From the NCBI GenBank assembly GCA_958370325.1, contig CATXJW010000012.1:1-51618 (forward strand): DNA of 51,618 nt, in the 5' to 3' direction. A program made the position numbers and the translations under genes. Below the pieces are notes generated by a model that had not been told where the DNA came from, did no database searches, and saw only the letters and a list, made by a program, of their open reading frames with translations. Positions within the stretch are counted from its first letter, which is position 1, and the number at the start of each line of letters is the position of its first letter. Source of the stretch: an uncultured Collinsella sp. (lineage in GTDB: Bacteria > Actinomycetota > Coriobacteriia > Coriobacteriales > Coriobacteriaceae). This document shows, piece by piece, positions 1-7,399 of this stretch.

Positions 1-689
1 GTGACTCCATGGGTGATCCCAAGTCGCAGGCGCGCAGCCGTCGTGACTTTCTGAATCGCGGATACTACGCGCCGTTGCGCGATGCGATGGTTGAGCTGGT
101 GCGCGAGCGAGTGTCTGGGTGTGCCGCGTCTACGAGCGGCCCCATGACGCTGCTCGACATTTGCTGTGGCGAGGGCTACTACACCAGCGCCATGGGTGCG
201 GTGCCGGACGTGAATGCTTACGGTTTCGACCTGGGCAAAGAGATGGTGCGCCTGGCTGCCAAGCGCGGCGATGCGACCTACTTCGTGGCCAACATGAAGG
301 ACATCCCCGTGGCTGATGGCGCCTTTGATATGGTGACCGAGCTCTTCGCTCCCTTTAACGAGCGTGAGTTTGCCCGCGTGCTGGCGCCAGAGGGTTCGCT
401 CTACACCGTGGTGCCGGGTGCTCGGCATCTGTTTGGCCTCAAAGAGGTGCTCTACGACACGCCATATCTCAATGACGAGAAGCTGCCGAAGACCACCGAA
501 CTCGAGTTGGCCTCAACGCTGCGGGTGTCTGCGAACATTACGCTCCAGACCCAGGCTGACATCGAGGCGGTGTTCCAAATGACGCCGTACTACTACCGCA
601 CGCGCCCTGCCGATAAAGAGCGCCTGGCAAACCTGGACACCCTTCAAACCGACATCGACTTCATCATCGCCGAGTACCGCCACAGCTAA
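1..689 (+). CDS. RlmA-type 23S rRNA guanine-N1 methyltransferase, 5' end cut by window edge
   Basis: SAM-dependent methyltransferase of the RlmA/RrmA type, which methylates N1 of a guanine in 23S rRNA. The SAM site LLDICCGEGYYT, the motif ELFAPFNEREFARVLAPEG and the late QMTPYYYRTRP segment line up with RlmA as I remember it. The frame (codons from position 3) is open through the left edge, and the residues before the first ATG at 9 (DSMGDPKSQARSRRDFL) still match the family. The gene therefore starts upstream, and the N-terminal zinc-binding part is outside the window. A short palindrome and a terminator follow the stop. The family call is fairly sure; the exact target base is inference. Confidence 0.8.
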   Translation, partial: DSMGDPKSQARSRRDFLNRGYYAPLRDAMVELVRERVSGCAASTSGPMTLLDICCGEGYYTSAMGAVPDVNAYGFDLGKEMVRLAAKRGDATYFVANMKDIPVADGAFDMVTELFAPFNEREFARVLAPEGSLYTVVPGARHLFGLKEVLYDTPYLNDEKLPKTTELELASTLRVSANITLQTQADIEAVFQMTPYYYRTRPADKERLANLDTLQTDIDFIIAEYRHS

Positions 690-691
690 CA

Positions 692-726
692 ACCTGCCAA
701 AAAGGGACAGGTTTATTTTGGCAGGT
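692..726. repeat. Palindromic repeat, type C, copy 1 (35 nt)
   Basis: ACCTGCCAAAA at the left pairs with TTTTGGCAGGT at the right around an AGGGACAGGTTTA centre. An identical 35-nt copy is at 26277-26311. It lies 3 nt after the stop of the RlmA-like gene. The GGGACAG centre is shared with the other palindrome families of this window. Confidence 0.85.
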
Positions 727-743
727 GTTATCTGGGCAAACGT

Positions 744-780
744 AAAGGGCCGACCGCGGATATGCGCGATCGGCCCTTTT
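744..780. terminator. Bidirectional rho-independent terminator
   Basis: AAAGGGCCGA at 744 pairs with TCGGCCCTTT near 779. T and A tracts on the two sides let it serve both the RlmA-like gene (+) and the small membrane protein gene (-), which converge here. Confidence 0.75.
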
Positions 781-816
781 AGTTACTTGGCTGCAGAGGC
801 TATGAGAAGTGAGCGC

Positions 817-1218
817 TTACAGGCGGTCCTTGTTCTCGGCCTTGACGGCGTGTGCCTGCTGAACAAAGAACAGGTCGTAGACCACGATGACAAAGGCTCC
901 AATATTGACGGCGCTGCCGCCGAGCGCGGGAAGGGTAAGCACAGCCTGCGCAATCGTGGCGATTGCGGCAACGATGCCGAGCTTAAACGCGCCATCCACC
1001 TGCGAAGGCTTGTTGGCGCCCTTGATGCCCGCAACACCTGCGGCAAGGTCGATAACGCCCTTGGCGACAAGCACGACCGCGGCGAGCATGGCGTTCGATC
1101 CGTAGGTGGACTCGAGCTTGCCGGTCGCGATACCGGCGATTCCAATGACGAGACTGGCGATGCCCAAAACAAAATAGATGAGGGCAAGGATTTTGAGTGT
1201 CTTGCGCGCGGCGCTCAT
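817..1218 (-). CDS. Hypothetical membrane protein, about four helices
   Basis: A 133-residue protein with four hydrophobic stretches (roughly residues 9-30, 45-65, 75-95 and 100-120) and a charged C-terminus (KAENKDRL). No catalytic motif was found. The ATG at 1218 was chosen over upstream in-frame starts because AAAGGA stands about 8 nt before it. It converges with the RlmA-like gene across a shared terminator. Function unknown; only the integral-membrane topology is supported. Confidence 0.75.
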   Translation of the reverse strand: MSAARKTLKILALIYFVLGIASLVIGIAGIATGKLESTYGSNAMLAAVVLVAKGVIDLAAGVAGIKGANKPSQVDGAFKLGIVAAIATIAQAVLTLPALGGSAVNIGAFVIVVYDLFFVQQAHAVKAENKDRL

Positions 1219-1446
1219 AGGTAGTCCTTTCGATTCGGGCGCTGCCAGTCTGGCGCGTCCCATATGCTGCACATATCGTGAAGCACATTGTAGTTCAACG
1301 TGACGGCGTGTGTGTTAGAAAGCGCTTCTCGCCTGTGCAGGGCAATCTTTCAAAAAGGAAAGCCAGCTGTAAGTCAAATCGATGGCAGCTCATGTGCGGC
1401 GCTGCGATGATGAGGCCGTGATAAGAAGTGAGTCTAAGGAGGAGCC

Positions 1447-1590
1447 ATGATGTACGGACCAGAGCAAGTGCGTGAACCGCGGTCGTTGGGAAGGCGCATG
1501 GGTGATTCTGTGATCGCTGCCGTGTGCACGGGATTGATGGCGGTGCTTTGCATTGGGATGCTGTGGACCATGTCGCATGTGGGACAATAA
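1447..1590 (+). CDS. Small single-helix membrane protein (47 aa)
   Basis: The short frame starts ATG ATG just after a strong AAGGAGG ribosome binding site (1437-1443). It encodes a basic, hydrophilic head (about residues 1-20, with EPRSLGRRMGD) followed by one hydrophobic helix (SVIAAVCTGLMAVLCIGMLW) and a short tail. The strong binding site and membrane-peptide layout argue that it is real. The rsmJ gene follows 63 nt later on the same strand. Function unknown. Confidence 0.6.
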   Translation: MMYGPEQVREPRSLGRRMGDSVIAAVCTGLMAVLCIGMLWTMSHVGQ

Positions 1591-1653
1591 CGGACGGTTG
1601 GGTGCCGACATGAATGGCGCCCATGTATTCGTTTTGTTTGCTAAGGAGTGTCC

Positions 1654-2358
1654 ATGGGCGTCGTCGATCCCTTTTCTGTTGCTCGGGCGGCAGGGCTCGA
1701 GTTAACCAGGACACCCGAGGGCCTCACGCTCACCGATGGCTCGATGGAGTTGCGAGCCGATTTTGGCCGCATGCTTACACGACTCAAGCAGGGCCGTTTG
1801 CAGCAAGAGCTACTGGTGAAGGCTGCGCGCACAAAAGGCATCGAGCAACCATGGGCGATTGATGCCACGGCAGGCTTTGGCGAGGACTCGCTGCTGCTGG
1901 CTGCCGCGGGCTTTACCGTCGATCTGTATGAACAGGATTGCGTGATCGCGGCGCTCCTCAAGGATGCCTTGGATCGTGCGGCAGATGATTCGGCGCTTGC
2001 GGCTACCGTGTCGCACATGCGCTTGCATGCGGGTGAGGACAGCATTGCCGGCCTTCGCCATACAGCTGAGCTGATCGGGCGGGGCGAGCTCACCGCTCCT
2101 GACGTGGTATATCTGGACCCCATGTTTCCCGGGCGCACCAAGAGCGCGGCGGTGAAAAAGAAGTTCCAACTCTTGCATCATCTGGAACAACCGTGTGCCG
2201 ATGAGGAGACGCTGGTCGAAGCGGCGCTTGCGGTGCGGCCGCGCAAGGTCGTTATCAAGCGGCCGGTGAAGGGGCCACTGCTTGCCGGCGTTAAGCCGAG
2301 CTATCAGCTTGCGGGCAAGGCCGTTCGCTACGATGTTTTGGTGCCGCCGCGCCCGTAG
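1654..2358 (+). CDS. rsmJ: 16S rRNA (guanine-1516-N2)-methyltransferase
   Basis: A 234-residue protein of the RsmJ family, which methylates N2 of G1516 in 16S rRNA with SAM as donor. It has the SAM-binding loop IDATAGFGEDSLLLAAAG, an acidic residue after beta-2 (VDLYEQD) and the family's catalytic-region motif YLDPMFPGR. The C-terminal PRKVVIKRPVKGP segment is also typical. The start is the ATG at 1654, with AAGGAG 5 nt upstream; an in-frame GTG at 1648 overlaps that site and is unlikely. Length is close to E. coli RsmJ (about 250). Confidence 0.88.
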   Translation: MGVVDPFSVARAAGLELTRTPEGLTLTDGSMELRADFGRMLTRLKQGRLQQELLVKAARTKGIEQPWAIDATAGFGEDSLLLAAAGFTVDLYEQDCVIAALLKDALDRAADDSALAATVSHMRLHAGEDSIAGLRHTAELIGRGELTAPDVVYLDPMFPGRTKSAAVKKKFQLLHHLEQPCADEETLVEAALAVRPRKVVIKRPVKGPLLAGVKPSYQLAGKAVRYDVLVPPRP

Positions 2359-2406
2359 CTTGCGTGCGATGGTCGGCGCTTCGCCAGCGCCGTGCCGATG
2401 CGGAGC

Positions 2407-2703
2407 CTATTTCCAAGGGTGCGACGTCAGGTGCCACCCGCCGCAGTATTCGCATTTGTAGCAGGCAAGCCCGCGGCGTCCGCGGTTTTCGCAGTCGGCC
2501 ATAACTGCCTCGGCCTCGGCGCGCGTGTCGTAACGGTTTTTGCGTTCGCACGACTTGTAGCGCCACGCCTCATCGCGTTCGGCGTCCAGGGCGTCGCGGC
2601 GCTCATCCTCGCGCGCAAACAGGTCGCTCATATCGCCGCCGGTGGCAGCGCCCAAAAACTCGCTTTTGGCTTTTGACCAGGCGGCTCGCTTTTTGCTACC
2701 CAT
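2407..2703 (-). CDS. Small basic protein with C-terminal zinc-ribbon-like motif
   Basis: A 98-residue charged protein. The N-terminal half is helical and rich in Arg, Glu and Ala. The C-terminal third has a cysteine cluster (C near residue 73, then CYKCEYCGGWHLTS), which looks like a small zinc knuckle. I do not recognise the family. ATG at 2703 was taken; a TTG at 2724 with no better binding site is the alternative. It is divergent from the GNAT gene, and the two share an inverted repeat. Confidence 0.6.
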   Translation of the reverse strand: MGSKKRAAWSKAKSEFLGAATGGDMSDLFAREDERRDALDAERDEAWRYKSCERKNRYDTRAEAEAVMADCENRGRRGLACYKCEYCGGWHLTSHPWK

Positions 2704-2727
2704 CTGCTTCGCGCCCCTCTCCAAACG

Positions 2728-2759
2728 TTGGTATCATTGCTCAATCAAAGTGATACCAA
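2728..2759. promoter_or_regulatory. Inverted repeat TTGGTATCA/TGATACCAA between divergent genes
   Basis: Perfect 9-nt arms with a 14-nt spacer lie in the 77-nt gap between the zinc-ribbon gene (-) and the GNAT gene (+). The position suits an operator or overlapping divergent promoters. The TTGGTAT half-site resembles the repeats at 5609-5638, but a link is only suggestive. Confidence 0.4.
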
Positions 2760-2780
2760 TAAACGTGAGGTCGCCGCGTG

Positions 2781-3269
2781 ATGATCAGAAAAACCCTCGA
2801 TACCGACATTCCCGCCGTCATGGCTATCTATGACGCGGCCCGCGCTTTTATGCGCGCGCATGGCAACGCCACGCAGTGGCCGGTAGGCACGCCCTCGGCC
2901 GAGCAGCTCAAAAGCGATATTGCCGCGGGCGGTAGCTATGTGTGCGAGGAAGACGGACGCGTGGTGGCGACGTTTGCCTTTCTGCCGGGGCCGGACAGTT
3001 CCTACGATGCGATCGAGGGCGGCCAGTGGCGCAGCGATGCCCCGTATGCTGTGCTGCACCGCGTGGCATCCGACGGCACCACGCATGGCGTCGCGGCCGC
3101 GATGTTTGCCTTTGCCAAGGAACGCATCGACCATCTGCGTATCGACACACATCAAGACAACCTGCCTATGCAGGGCGCCATCGCCAAGGCGGGGTTCGAG
3201 CGCGCCGGTGTCGTATATGTGTCGGACGGCACGCCGCGTGTCGCGTTTGATTGGCTGCGCGAGGCGTAG
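2781..3269 (+). CDS. GNAT family N-acetyltransferase
   Basis: A 162-residue GNAT-fold protein. It opens with MIRKTLDTDIPAVMAIYDAA (beta-1/alpha-1), has the central strand RVVATFAFLPG, and a C-terminal region (LRIDTHQDNLPMQGAIAKAGFERAGVVYV) that matches motif B of GNAT enzymes. Substrate unknown. The start could be GTG 2778 or ATG 2781; GAGG at 2767-2770 serves either. A rho-independent terminator follows at 3304-3331, so the gene is probably a single transcription unit. Confidence 0.82.
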   Translation: MIRKTLDTDIPAVMAIYDAARAFMRAHGNATQWPVGTPSAEQLKSDIAAGGSYVCEEDGRVVATFAFLPGPDSSYDAIEGGQWRSDAPYAVLHRVASDGTTHGVAAAMFAFAKERIDHLRIDTHQDNLPMQGAIAKAGFERAGVVYVSDGTPRVAFDWLREA

Positions 3270-3303
3270 GAGCCAAGGCACGTATCATCACCCAGCTCAA
3301 ATA

Positions 3304-3331
3304 AAAAATGGCCCCGAGTGGGGCCATTTTT
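3304..3331. terminator. Rho-independent terminator
   Basis: AAAATGGCCCC / GGGGCCATTTT with a GAGT loop and a following T run. It ends the GNAT gene. Confidence 0.85.
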
Positions 3332-3390
3332 GGTAAAACGCGTCGTTGTGGGGCTCGCGTTGTTACTGCCCCAGATAAGCCCGGGCAGAC

Positions 3391-3500
3391 AAAAAGGGGA
3401 GGTGCCGGCTTTCGCAAGGCGCGAACCTACGAAAATCGCCGCGCGGCAACGCGGGGCGATGAGCTCGGTCGGGGGATAGGGCCCGCTTCGCCCGCCGGCC
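3391..3500. ncRNA. Candidate structured RNA or leader before the translation GTPase gene
   Basis: A G+C-rich block with no convincing frame. A strong hairpin sits at 3435-3460 (ATCGCC-G-CGCG, loop GCAA, CGCG-G-GGCGAT), and GCCGGC occurs near both ends. Read on the minus strand it has an extended -10 (TGATACAAT, 3506-3514) before the block and a TTTTT run (3391-3395) after it, as a free RNA of about 110 nt would. Read on the plus strand the loop is a GNRA tetraloop and the block would be the leader of the GTPase gene. Strand and identity are unresolved. Confidence 0.3.
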
Positions 3501-3575
3501 CGTAAATTGTATCATCCAGTGTGGAACGAGGACGCCCGTTGCCGCGTGCGATGGGCTTGCAATAAGAGGAGAGCC

Positions 3576-5579
3576 ATGTCGAAGCAAGCGGTCGTTGGAA
3601 TCTTGGCGCATGTCGATGCCGGTAAGACCACGTTGGCCGAGGCCATGCTGTTCAACGCGGGCCGCATTCGCAAGCGCGGTCGCGTGGACGATGGCGATTC
3701 GCATCTGGACACTAACACGATCGAGCGCGAGCGCGGCATTACGATCTTCTCGTCACAGGCCGTGCTCGACCATGGCGATGCCCGCGTCATGCTCGTGGAT
3801 GCACCCGGCCACGTCGATTTTTCGGCCGAGGCGGAGCGCACGTTGCGCGCGCTCGACTACGCGATTTTGGTTGTGGGTGCCAACGATGGCGTGCAGGGGC
3901 ACACCGAAACCCTGTGGCGCCTGCTTGCGCGCTATGACATCCCGACGTTCATCTTCATCAACAAAATCGATTTGGAGAATCCCGGCCGCGATGTTTTGCT
4001 GGCACAACTTAGGCAACGTCTTTCCGAGGGCTGCCTGGATGCCAACGAACTGCTGGCGGGCGGCGCCGTTCAGGAGGACGCTGCTGCGTTGGACGAGGCG
4101 GCGCTCGAGGAGTTTTTTGAAGCGGGCGAGCTTTCTGTCGCAACGCTGTCGCGCATGGTTGCCGAGCGCAAGCTCTTTCCCTGCTTTGCCGGCTCGGCTC
4201 TCAAGGACCAAGGCGTGGACGAGCTGCTGGATGGCATATGCGCGCTGATGCGCGAACAGGCGTGGCTCCCGGAGTTTGCCGCGCGCGTCTATCGCGTCAG
4301 CCGCGGGGATCGTGGCGAGCGCTTGGCTTGGGTTAAAGTGACCGGCGGCACGCTGCATGCCAAACAGATGATTGACGGACGTTCCAGCGCCGAGGCATGG
4401 GAGCAGAAGGTCGATCAGGTACGCATCTATAACGGCGAGAAGTATGAGCTTGCCCAAGAAGTTGCCGCTGGCGGTATTTGTGCCGTGACGGGTCTTGCGC
4501 ACGTCCGCCCAGGGGACGCCTTGGGCGCGGAACCCGCGTGCGATGCGCCCGTCATTGCGCCAGTTCTCACCTATACGGTGCTTCCGGGCGAACACGATGT
4601 CCACACGGTGTTCAAAGCATTGACTGAGTTGGCGGATGAAGATCCTATGCTCGGCGTGAGCTGGAATACGCATCTCGAGCAGATTCATTTGCAGTTGATG
4701 GGCGCCGTGCAACTCGAGGTCGTACAGCGGGTGTTGGTCGATCGCTTTGGCCTTTCGGTTGAGTTTGAGTCTGGCGGCATTCTCTATAAGGAGACTATTT
4801 CGCAGCCGGTCGAGGGCGTGGGCCACTTTGAGCCGCTGCGCCACTATGCCGAGGTGCATTTGCGCCTGGAGCCGTTGCCAGCGGGTTCGGGCGTGCAGTT
4901 TGGCACCGTGACCTCGACCGACGAGCTCGATCTTAACTGGCAGCGTTTGGCACTCACCAACGCGATGGAGCGCGACCACCTGGGCGCGCTGACCGGCTCG
5001 CCCATCACCGATGTGCGCATTACGCTTACGGGCGGCCGCGCACATGCCAAACACACCGAGGGCGGCGATTTTCGCCAGGCCACGTACCGCGCGATTCGCC
5101 AGGGTTTGATGCAGGCGCGTGAGGTCGGCGCAGCCGTGCTGCTGGAGCCGTGGTATCACTTTGAGCTCGAGGTGCCGGGGGAGTGCGTGGGCCGGGCGCT
5201 CTCGGATGCCACGCGCATGGGCGCCGAGTACAAGCCGCCGACGATGGCGGGAGACCGGGCGAAGCTTGTGGGTCGCGTGCCGGCATCCGAGGTGCAGGAT
5301 TATGCGCTGGAGGTGGCTGCCTACACGAGCGGTCGCGGTCATCTGTACCTGGAGTTCGCCGGCTATGCGGCTTGCCATGATGCCGAGCGCGTAATCGAGA
5401 CGGCCGCCTATGAGCCCGAGGCCGATCTGCCCAACACACCCGATTCGGTCTTTTGCTCTCACGGCGCCGGCTATACCGTCAAGTGGTACGACGTACCCGC
5501 CGCGGCGCACGTAAAGATCGATCCCGCCACCTTCCGCTCCTGGCGAGCAGCAGACGCGGAGTTTTTCGGCCACATGTGA
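3576..5579 (+). CDS. EF-G/Tet(M)-like ribosome-binding GTPase
   Basis: A 667-residue translational GTPase with the domain plan of EF-G and Tet ribosomal protection proteins. Visible are the P-loop AHVDAGKT (11-18), switch I RGIT (53-56), G3 DAPGH (75-79) and G4 NKID (129-132), then domains II-V. The N-terminus and the GILYKETI...GVGHFEPLRHYAEV region resemble Tet(M)/Tet(W). In domain IV the loop is HAKHTEGGDFRQATYRAIRQ, where Tet(M) has an SPVSTPADF loop, so tetracycline protection is doubtful. ATG 3576 has AGAGGAG upstream. The last codons ATG TGA lie inside a palindromic repeat. Confidence 0.85.
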   Translation: MSKQAVVGILAHVDAGKTTLAEAMLFNAGRIRKRGRVDDGDSHLDTNTIERERGITIFSSQAVLDHGDARVMLVDAPGHVDFSAEAERTLRALDYAILVVGANDGVQGHTETLWRLLARYDIPTFIFINKIDLENPGRDVLLAQLRQRLSEGCLDANELLAGGAVQEDAAALDEAALEEFFEAGELSVATLSRMVAERKLFPCFAGSALKDQGVDELLDGICALMREQAWLPEFAARVYRVSRGDRGERLAWVKVTGGTLHAKQMIDGRSSAEAWEQKVDQVRIYNGEKYELAQEVAAGGICAVTGLAHVRPGDALGAEPACDAPVIAPVLTYTVLPGEHDVHTVFKALTELADEDPMLGVSWNTHLEQIHLQLMGAVQLEVVQRVLVDRFGLSVEFESGGILYKETISQPVEGVGHFEPLRHYAEVHLRLEPLPAGSGVQFGTVTSTDELDLNWQRLALTNAMERDHLGALTGSPITDVRITLTGGRAHAKHTEGGDFRQATYRAIRQGLMQAREVGAAVLLEPWYHFELEVPGECVGRALSDATRMGAEYKPPTMAGDRAKLVGRVPASEVQDYALEVAAYTSGRGHLYLEFAGYAACHDAERVIETAAYEPEADLPNTPDSVFCSHGAGYTVKWYDVPAAAHVKIDPATFRSWRAADAEFFGHM

Positions 5580-5603
5580 CAAAGGGACAGCTCCTTTGTC
5601 ACA
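5575..5603. repeat. Palindromic repeat, type A, copy 1
   Basis: TGTGACAAAGG / CCTTTGTCACA arms around GACAGCT. The stop codon of the translation GTPase gene (TGA 5577-5579) is inside the left arm. Only 5 nt separate this copy from the tandem repeats of ATPase gene 1. Confidence 0.88.
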
Positions 5604-5608
5604 GGCTA

Positions 5609-5638
5609 TTGGTATAACTTGGTATAAGTTGGTATAAC
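5609..5638. promoter_or_regulatory. Three tandem 10-bp repeats upstream of ATPase gene 1
   Basis: TTGGTATAAC, TTGGTATAAG and TTGGTATAAC follow each other without a gap, a period close to one helical turn. They end 34 nt before the ATG of the ATPase. They could be an operator bound cooperatively, and TATAAC/TATAAG could also serve as -10 elements. The second ATPase gene has an analogous array at nearly the same distance. Confidence 0.55.
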
Positions 5639-5672
5639 TATTACCAGGGTTTGCCAATCCGAGGAGGCCGAC

Positions 5673-6791
5673 ATGAATCCAAATCCCTTTAAGCCCACGG
5701 CTGGCAAGCGGCCTCCGATACTCATCGGTCGCGAGTCGGTCATCGAAGATTTCGAGGAAGGGCTCGATAACGGCGCCGGAGCGCCGGGTAGGCTCATGCT
5801 CATTACGGGAAACCGCGGCTGCGGCAAGACGGTTCTCCTGAGGGAGCTGCAACGTCTAGCCAATGAGCACGGATGGGCGGTTGTCTCCGATTCCGCTTCG
5901 CTTGGCTTATGCGACCGCTTGGCCGACGCGCTTCGCTCGAATAAACCCGTTGTGACGTCAATGGAGTTCGGTCCCTCGTTTGGCCGGATGTCGGTCGAGG
6001 CGGCGCGGGCAAAGGGTGAGACGTTGCGGGGGCTGGTCAACGAGCGCCTCAAGAAGCTCGGTCCAGGCAAGGGCATACTGTTTGCGATTGACGAGGCGCA
6101 ATCTGCGTCTATCGAGGAGCTGGCGGCTCTTGCCGTTCTCTATCAGCAGGTGCTCGGAGACCAGGATGCCACGGGCTTGTCCGATAGCGACCAGCGCGGT
6201 CTTGCGCTGGTGTTCGCCGGCTTACCCAGTATGGTTGACGATCTGCTCGAAGAGCCGAGCGTGACGTTTTTGCGGCGTGCCCAGCAGCGTACGCTGGGGG
6301 CGATATCTTTGCCCAAGGTGCGCGATTCATATGTCCAGACGGTCAAAGACGCCGGTCTTTACGTTGACGCGGAGACAGCGGACCTTGCGGCACACAAGAG
6401 CATGGGGCATCCCTATATGGTTCAGCTGGTGGGCTATTACATGTGGCGCTCTGCTGTCCGGCGTGGCTCGCAGGTCATTGAAAGGCACGATGTCGAGGAT
6501 GGGCATGCGGATGCCGTCTCCGAGTTCTACGAAGCGGTTGACGCGCCTCTGTATTACGGGCTGCGCAGTCCACAGCGCCTTTTTATCGAGGCCATGGCGG
6601 TTGACGAGGGCAAACCGACTCGCATGGCGGATATCATTGAGCGCTGCGATCGCACCCAGAGCTGGGCGAGCAAATATCGCGCAAGCCTGATTCGCGAGCG
6701 CGTCATCGAGGCTGCCGGATACGGCCTCGTCCGATTTACCGTGCCCATGCTGGGCGCGTACATTCGCGATCGCGTTTTATGGCATGAGTAA
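5673..6791 (+). CDS. AAA-type ATPase with C-terminal winged helix, paralog 1
   Basis: A 372-residue P-loop ATPase. It has an N-terminal NPFKPTAGKRPP...IGR signature, Walker A GNRGCGKT (46-53), Walker B ILFAIDEAQ (D140, E141), the stretch LVFAGLPSMVDDLL...FLRRAQQRTLG, the motif HPYMVQLVGYYMW and a C-terminal winged-helix-like region (about 300-372). The protein encoded at 14000-15100 shares all of these. The family resembles orphan ATP-binding proteins of actinobacteria whose role I do not know. GAGGAGG precedes the ATG. The TAA is directly followed by a palindrome, so the gene and its repeats form a bounded cassette. Confidence 0.82.
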   Translation: MNPNPFKPTAGKRPPILIGRESVIEDFEEGLDNGAGAPGRLMLITGNRGCGKTVLLRELQRLANEHGWAVVSDSASLGLCDRLADALRSNKPVVTSMEFGPSFGRMSVEAARAKGETLRGLVNERLKKLGPGKGILFAIDEAQSASIEELAALAVLYQQVLGDQDATGLSDSDQRGLALVFAGLPSMVDDLLEEPSVTFLRRAQQRTLGAISLPKVRDSYVQTVKDAGLYVDAETADLAAHKSMGHPYMVQLVGYYMWRSAVRRGSQVIERHDVEDGHADAVSEFYEAVDAPLYYGLRSPQRLFIEAMAVDEGKPTRMADIIERCDRTQSWASKYRASLIRERVIEAAGYGLVRFTVPMLGAYIRDRVLWHE

Positions 6792-6819
6792 TGTGAAAAG
6801 GGACGGTCCCTTTGTCACA
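6792..6819. repeat. Palindromic repeat, type A, copy 2
   Basis: TGTGAAAAGGGAC / GTCCCTTTGTCACA. The left arm lacks one C compared with the other copies. It starts on the base after the ATPase 1 stop codon and ends 22 nt before the next gene. Confidence 0.88.
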
Positions 6820-6841
6820 TCGATAGATGTGAGGTCAAAAC

Positions 6842-7399
6842 ATGGTGATTCAAACTGAGCGATTGACGCTCCGTCCGTGGCGCGAGGCGGATGCGGCGAG
6901 CCTGTTTACATATGCGAGCGACCCGGACGTGGGGCCGGCTGCGGGCTGGCCGCCCCATCGAAGCATTGAGGAAAGCAGGGAGACCATTCGGACAGTCTTT
7001 GCGGCACCCCATACCTTTGCCGTATGCCTAGCTGCGACAGATGAACCCGTGGGTAGTATCGGACTCATGCCGCCTCGCTGTGAGTCAAACCGTCGAGATG
7101 ACGGTCTCGAGCTCGAAGTGGGCTATTGGATCGCCAAGCCATTCTGGGGCCGAGGCTTTGCTCCCGAAGCAGTACGAGCCATGCAGCGTTATGCGTTCGA
7201 AACGCTTGGCTGCAAGGCACTTTGGTGCGGATACTACGAGGGCAATAGCAAGTCATTACGCGTTCAGCAAAAGTGTGGATTTGCGCCGCATCACGTTGAG
7301 CGCGACGTGCCCTGCGAGCTTATGGGCGATGTGCGTACCGAGTGCTTTACGTATTTGACCTGCGAAGACTGGCGCAAGCAGGCGGAAGGGGAACGATGA
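6842..7399 (+). CDS. RimJ/RimL-type GNAT acetyltransferase
   Basis: A 185-residue acetyltransferase of the ribosomal-protein-Ser/Ala type. It starts VIQTERLTLRPWREADAASLF and contains LELEVGYWIAKPFWGRGFAPEAVRAM, the acetyl-CoA pyrophosphate-binding segment of this group, then GNSKSLRVQQKCGF. The acceptor could be a protein N-terminus or a small amine and cannot be told from sequence. Its TGA overlaps the ATG of the UvrA-like gene (ATGA), which implies translational coupling. GTGAGGT lies upstream of the ATG. Confidence 0.85.
   Translation: MVIQTERLTLRPWREADAASLFTYASDPDVGPAAGWPPHRSIEESRETIRTVFAAPHTFAVCLAATDEPVGSIGLMPPRCESNRRDDGLELEVGYWIAKPFWGRGFAPEAVRAMQRYAFETLGCKALWCGYYEGNSKSLRVQQKCGFAPHHVERDVPCELMGDVRTECFTYLTCEDWRKQAEGER

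Noticed and set aside
1335..1375. GGGCAATCTTTCAAAAAGG, similar to part of the structured element
   Set aside because: The matching stems and the other conserved segments are absent, so it is probably chance.
3753..5852. Very long open frame (699 codons) on the minus strand
   Set aside because: It is fully antisense to the translation GTPase gene and runs into the ATPase gene. It has no family motifs, and its openness follows from G+C-rich codon bias of the real gene.
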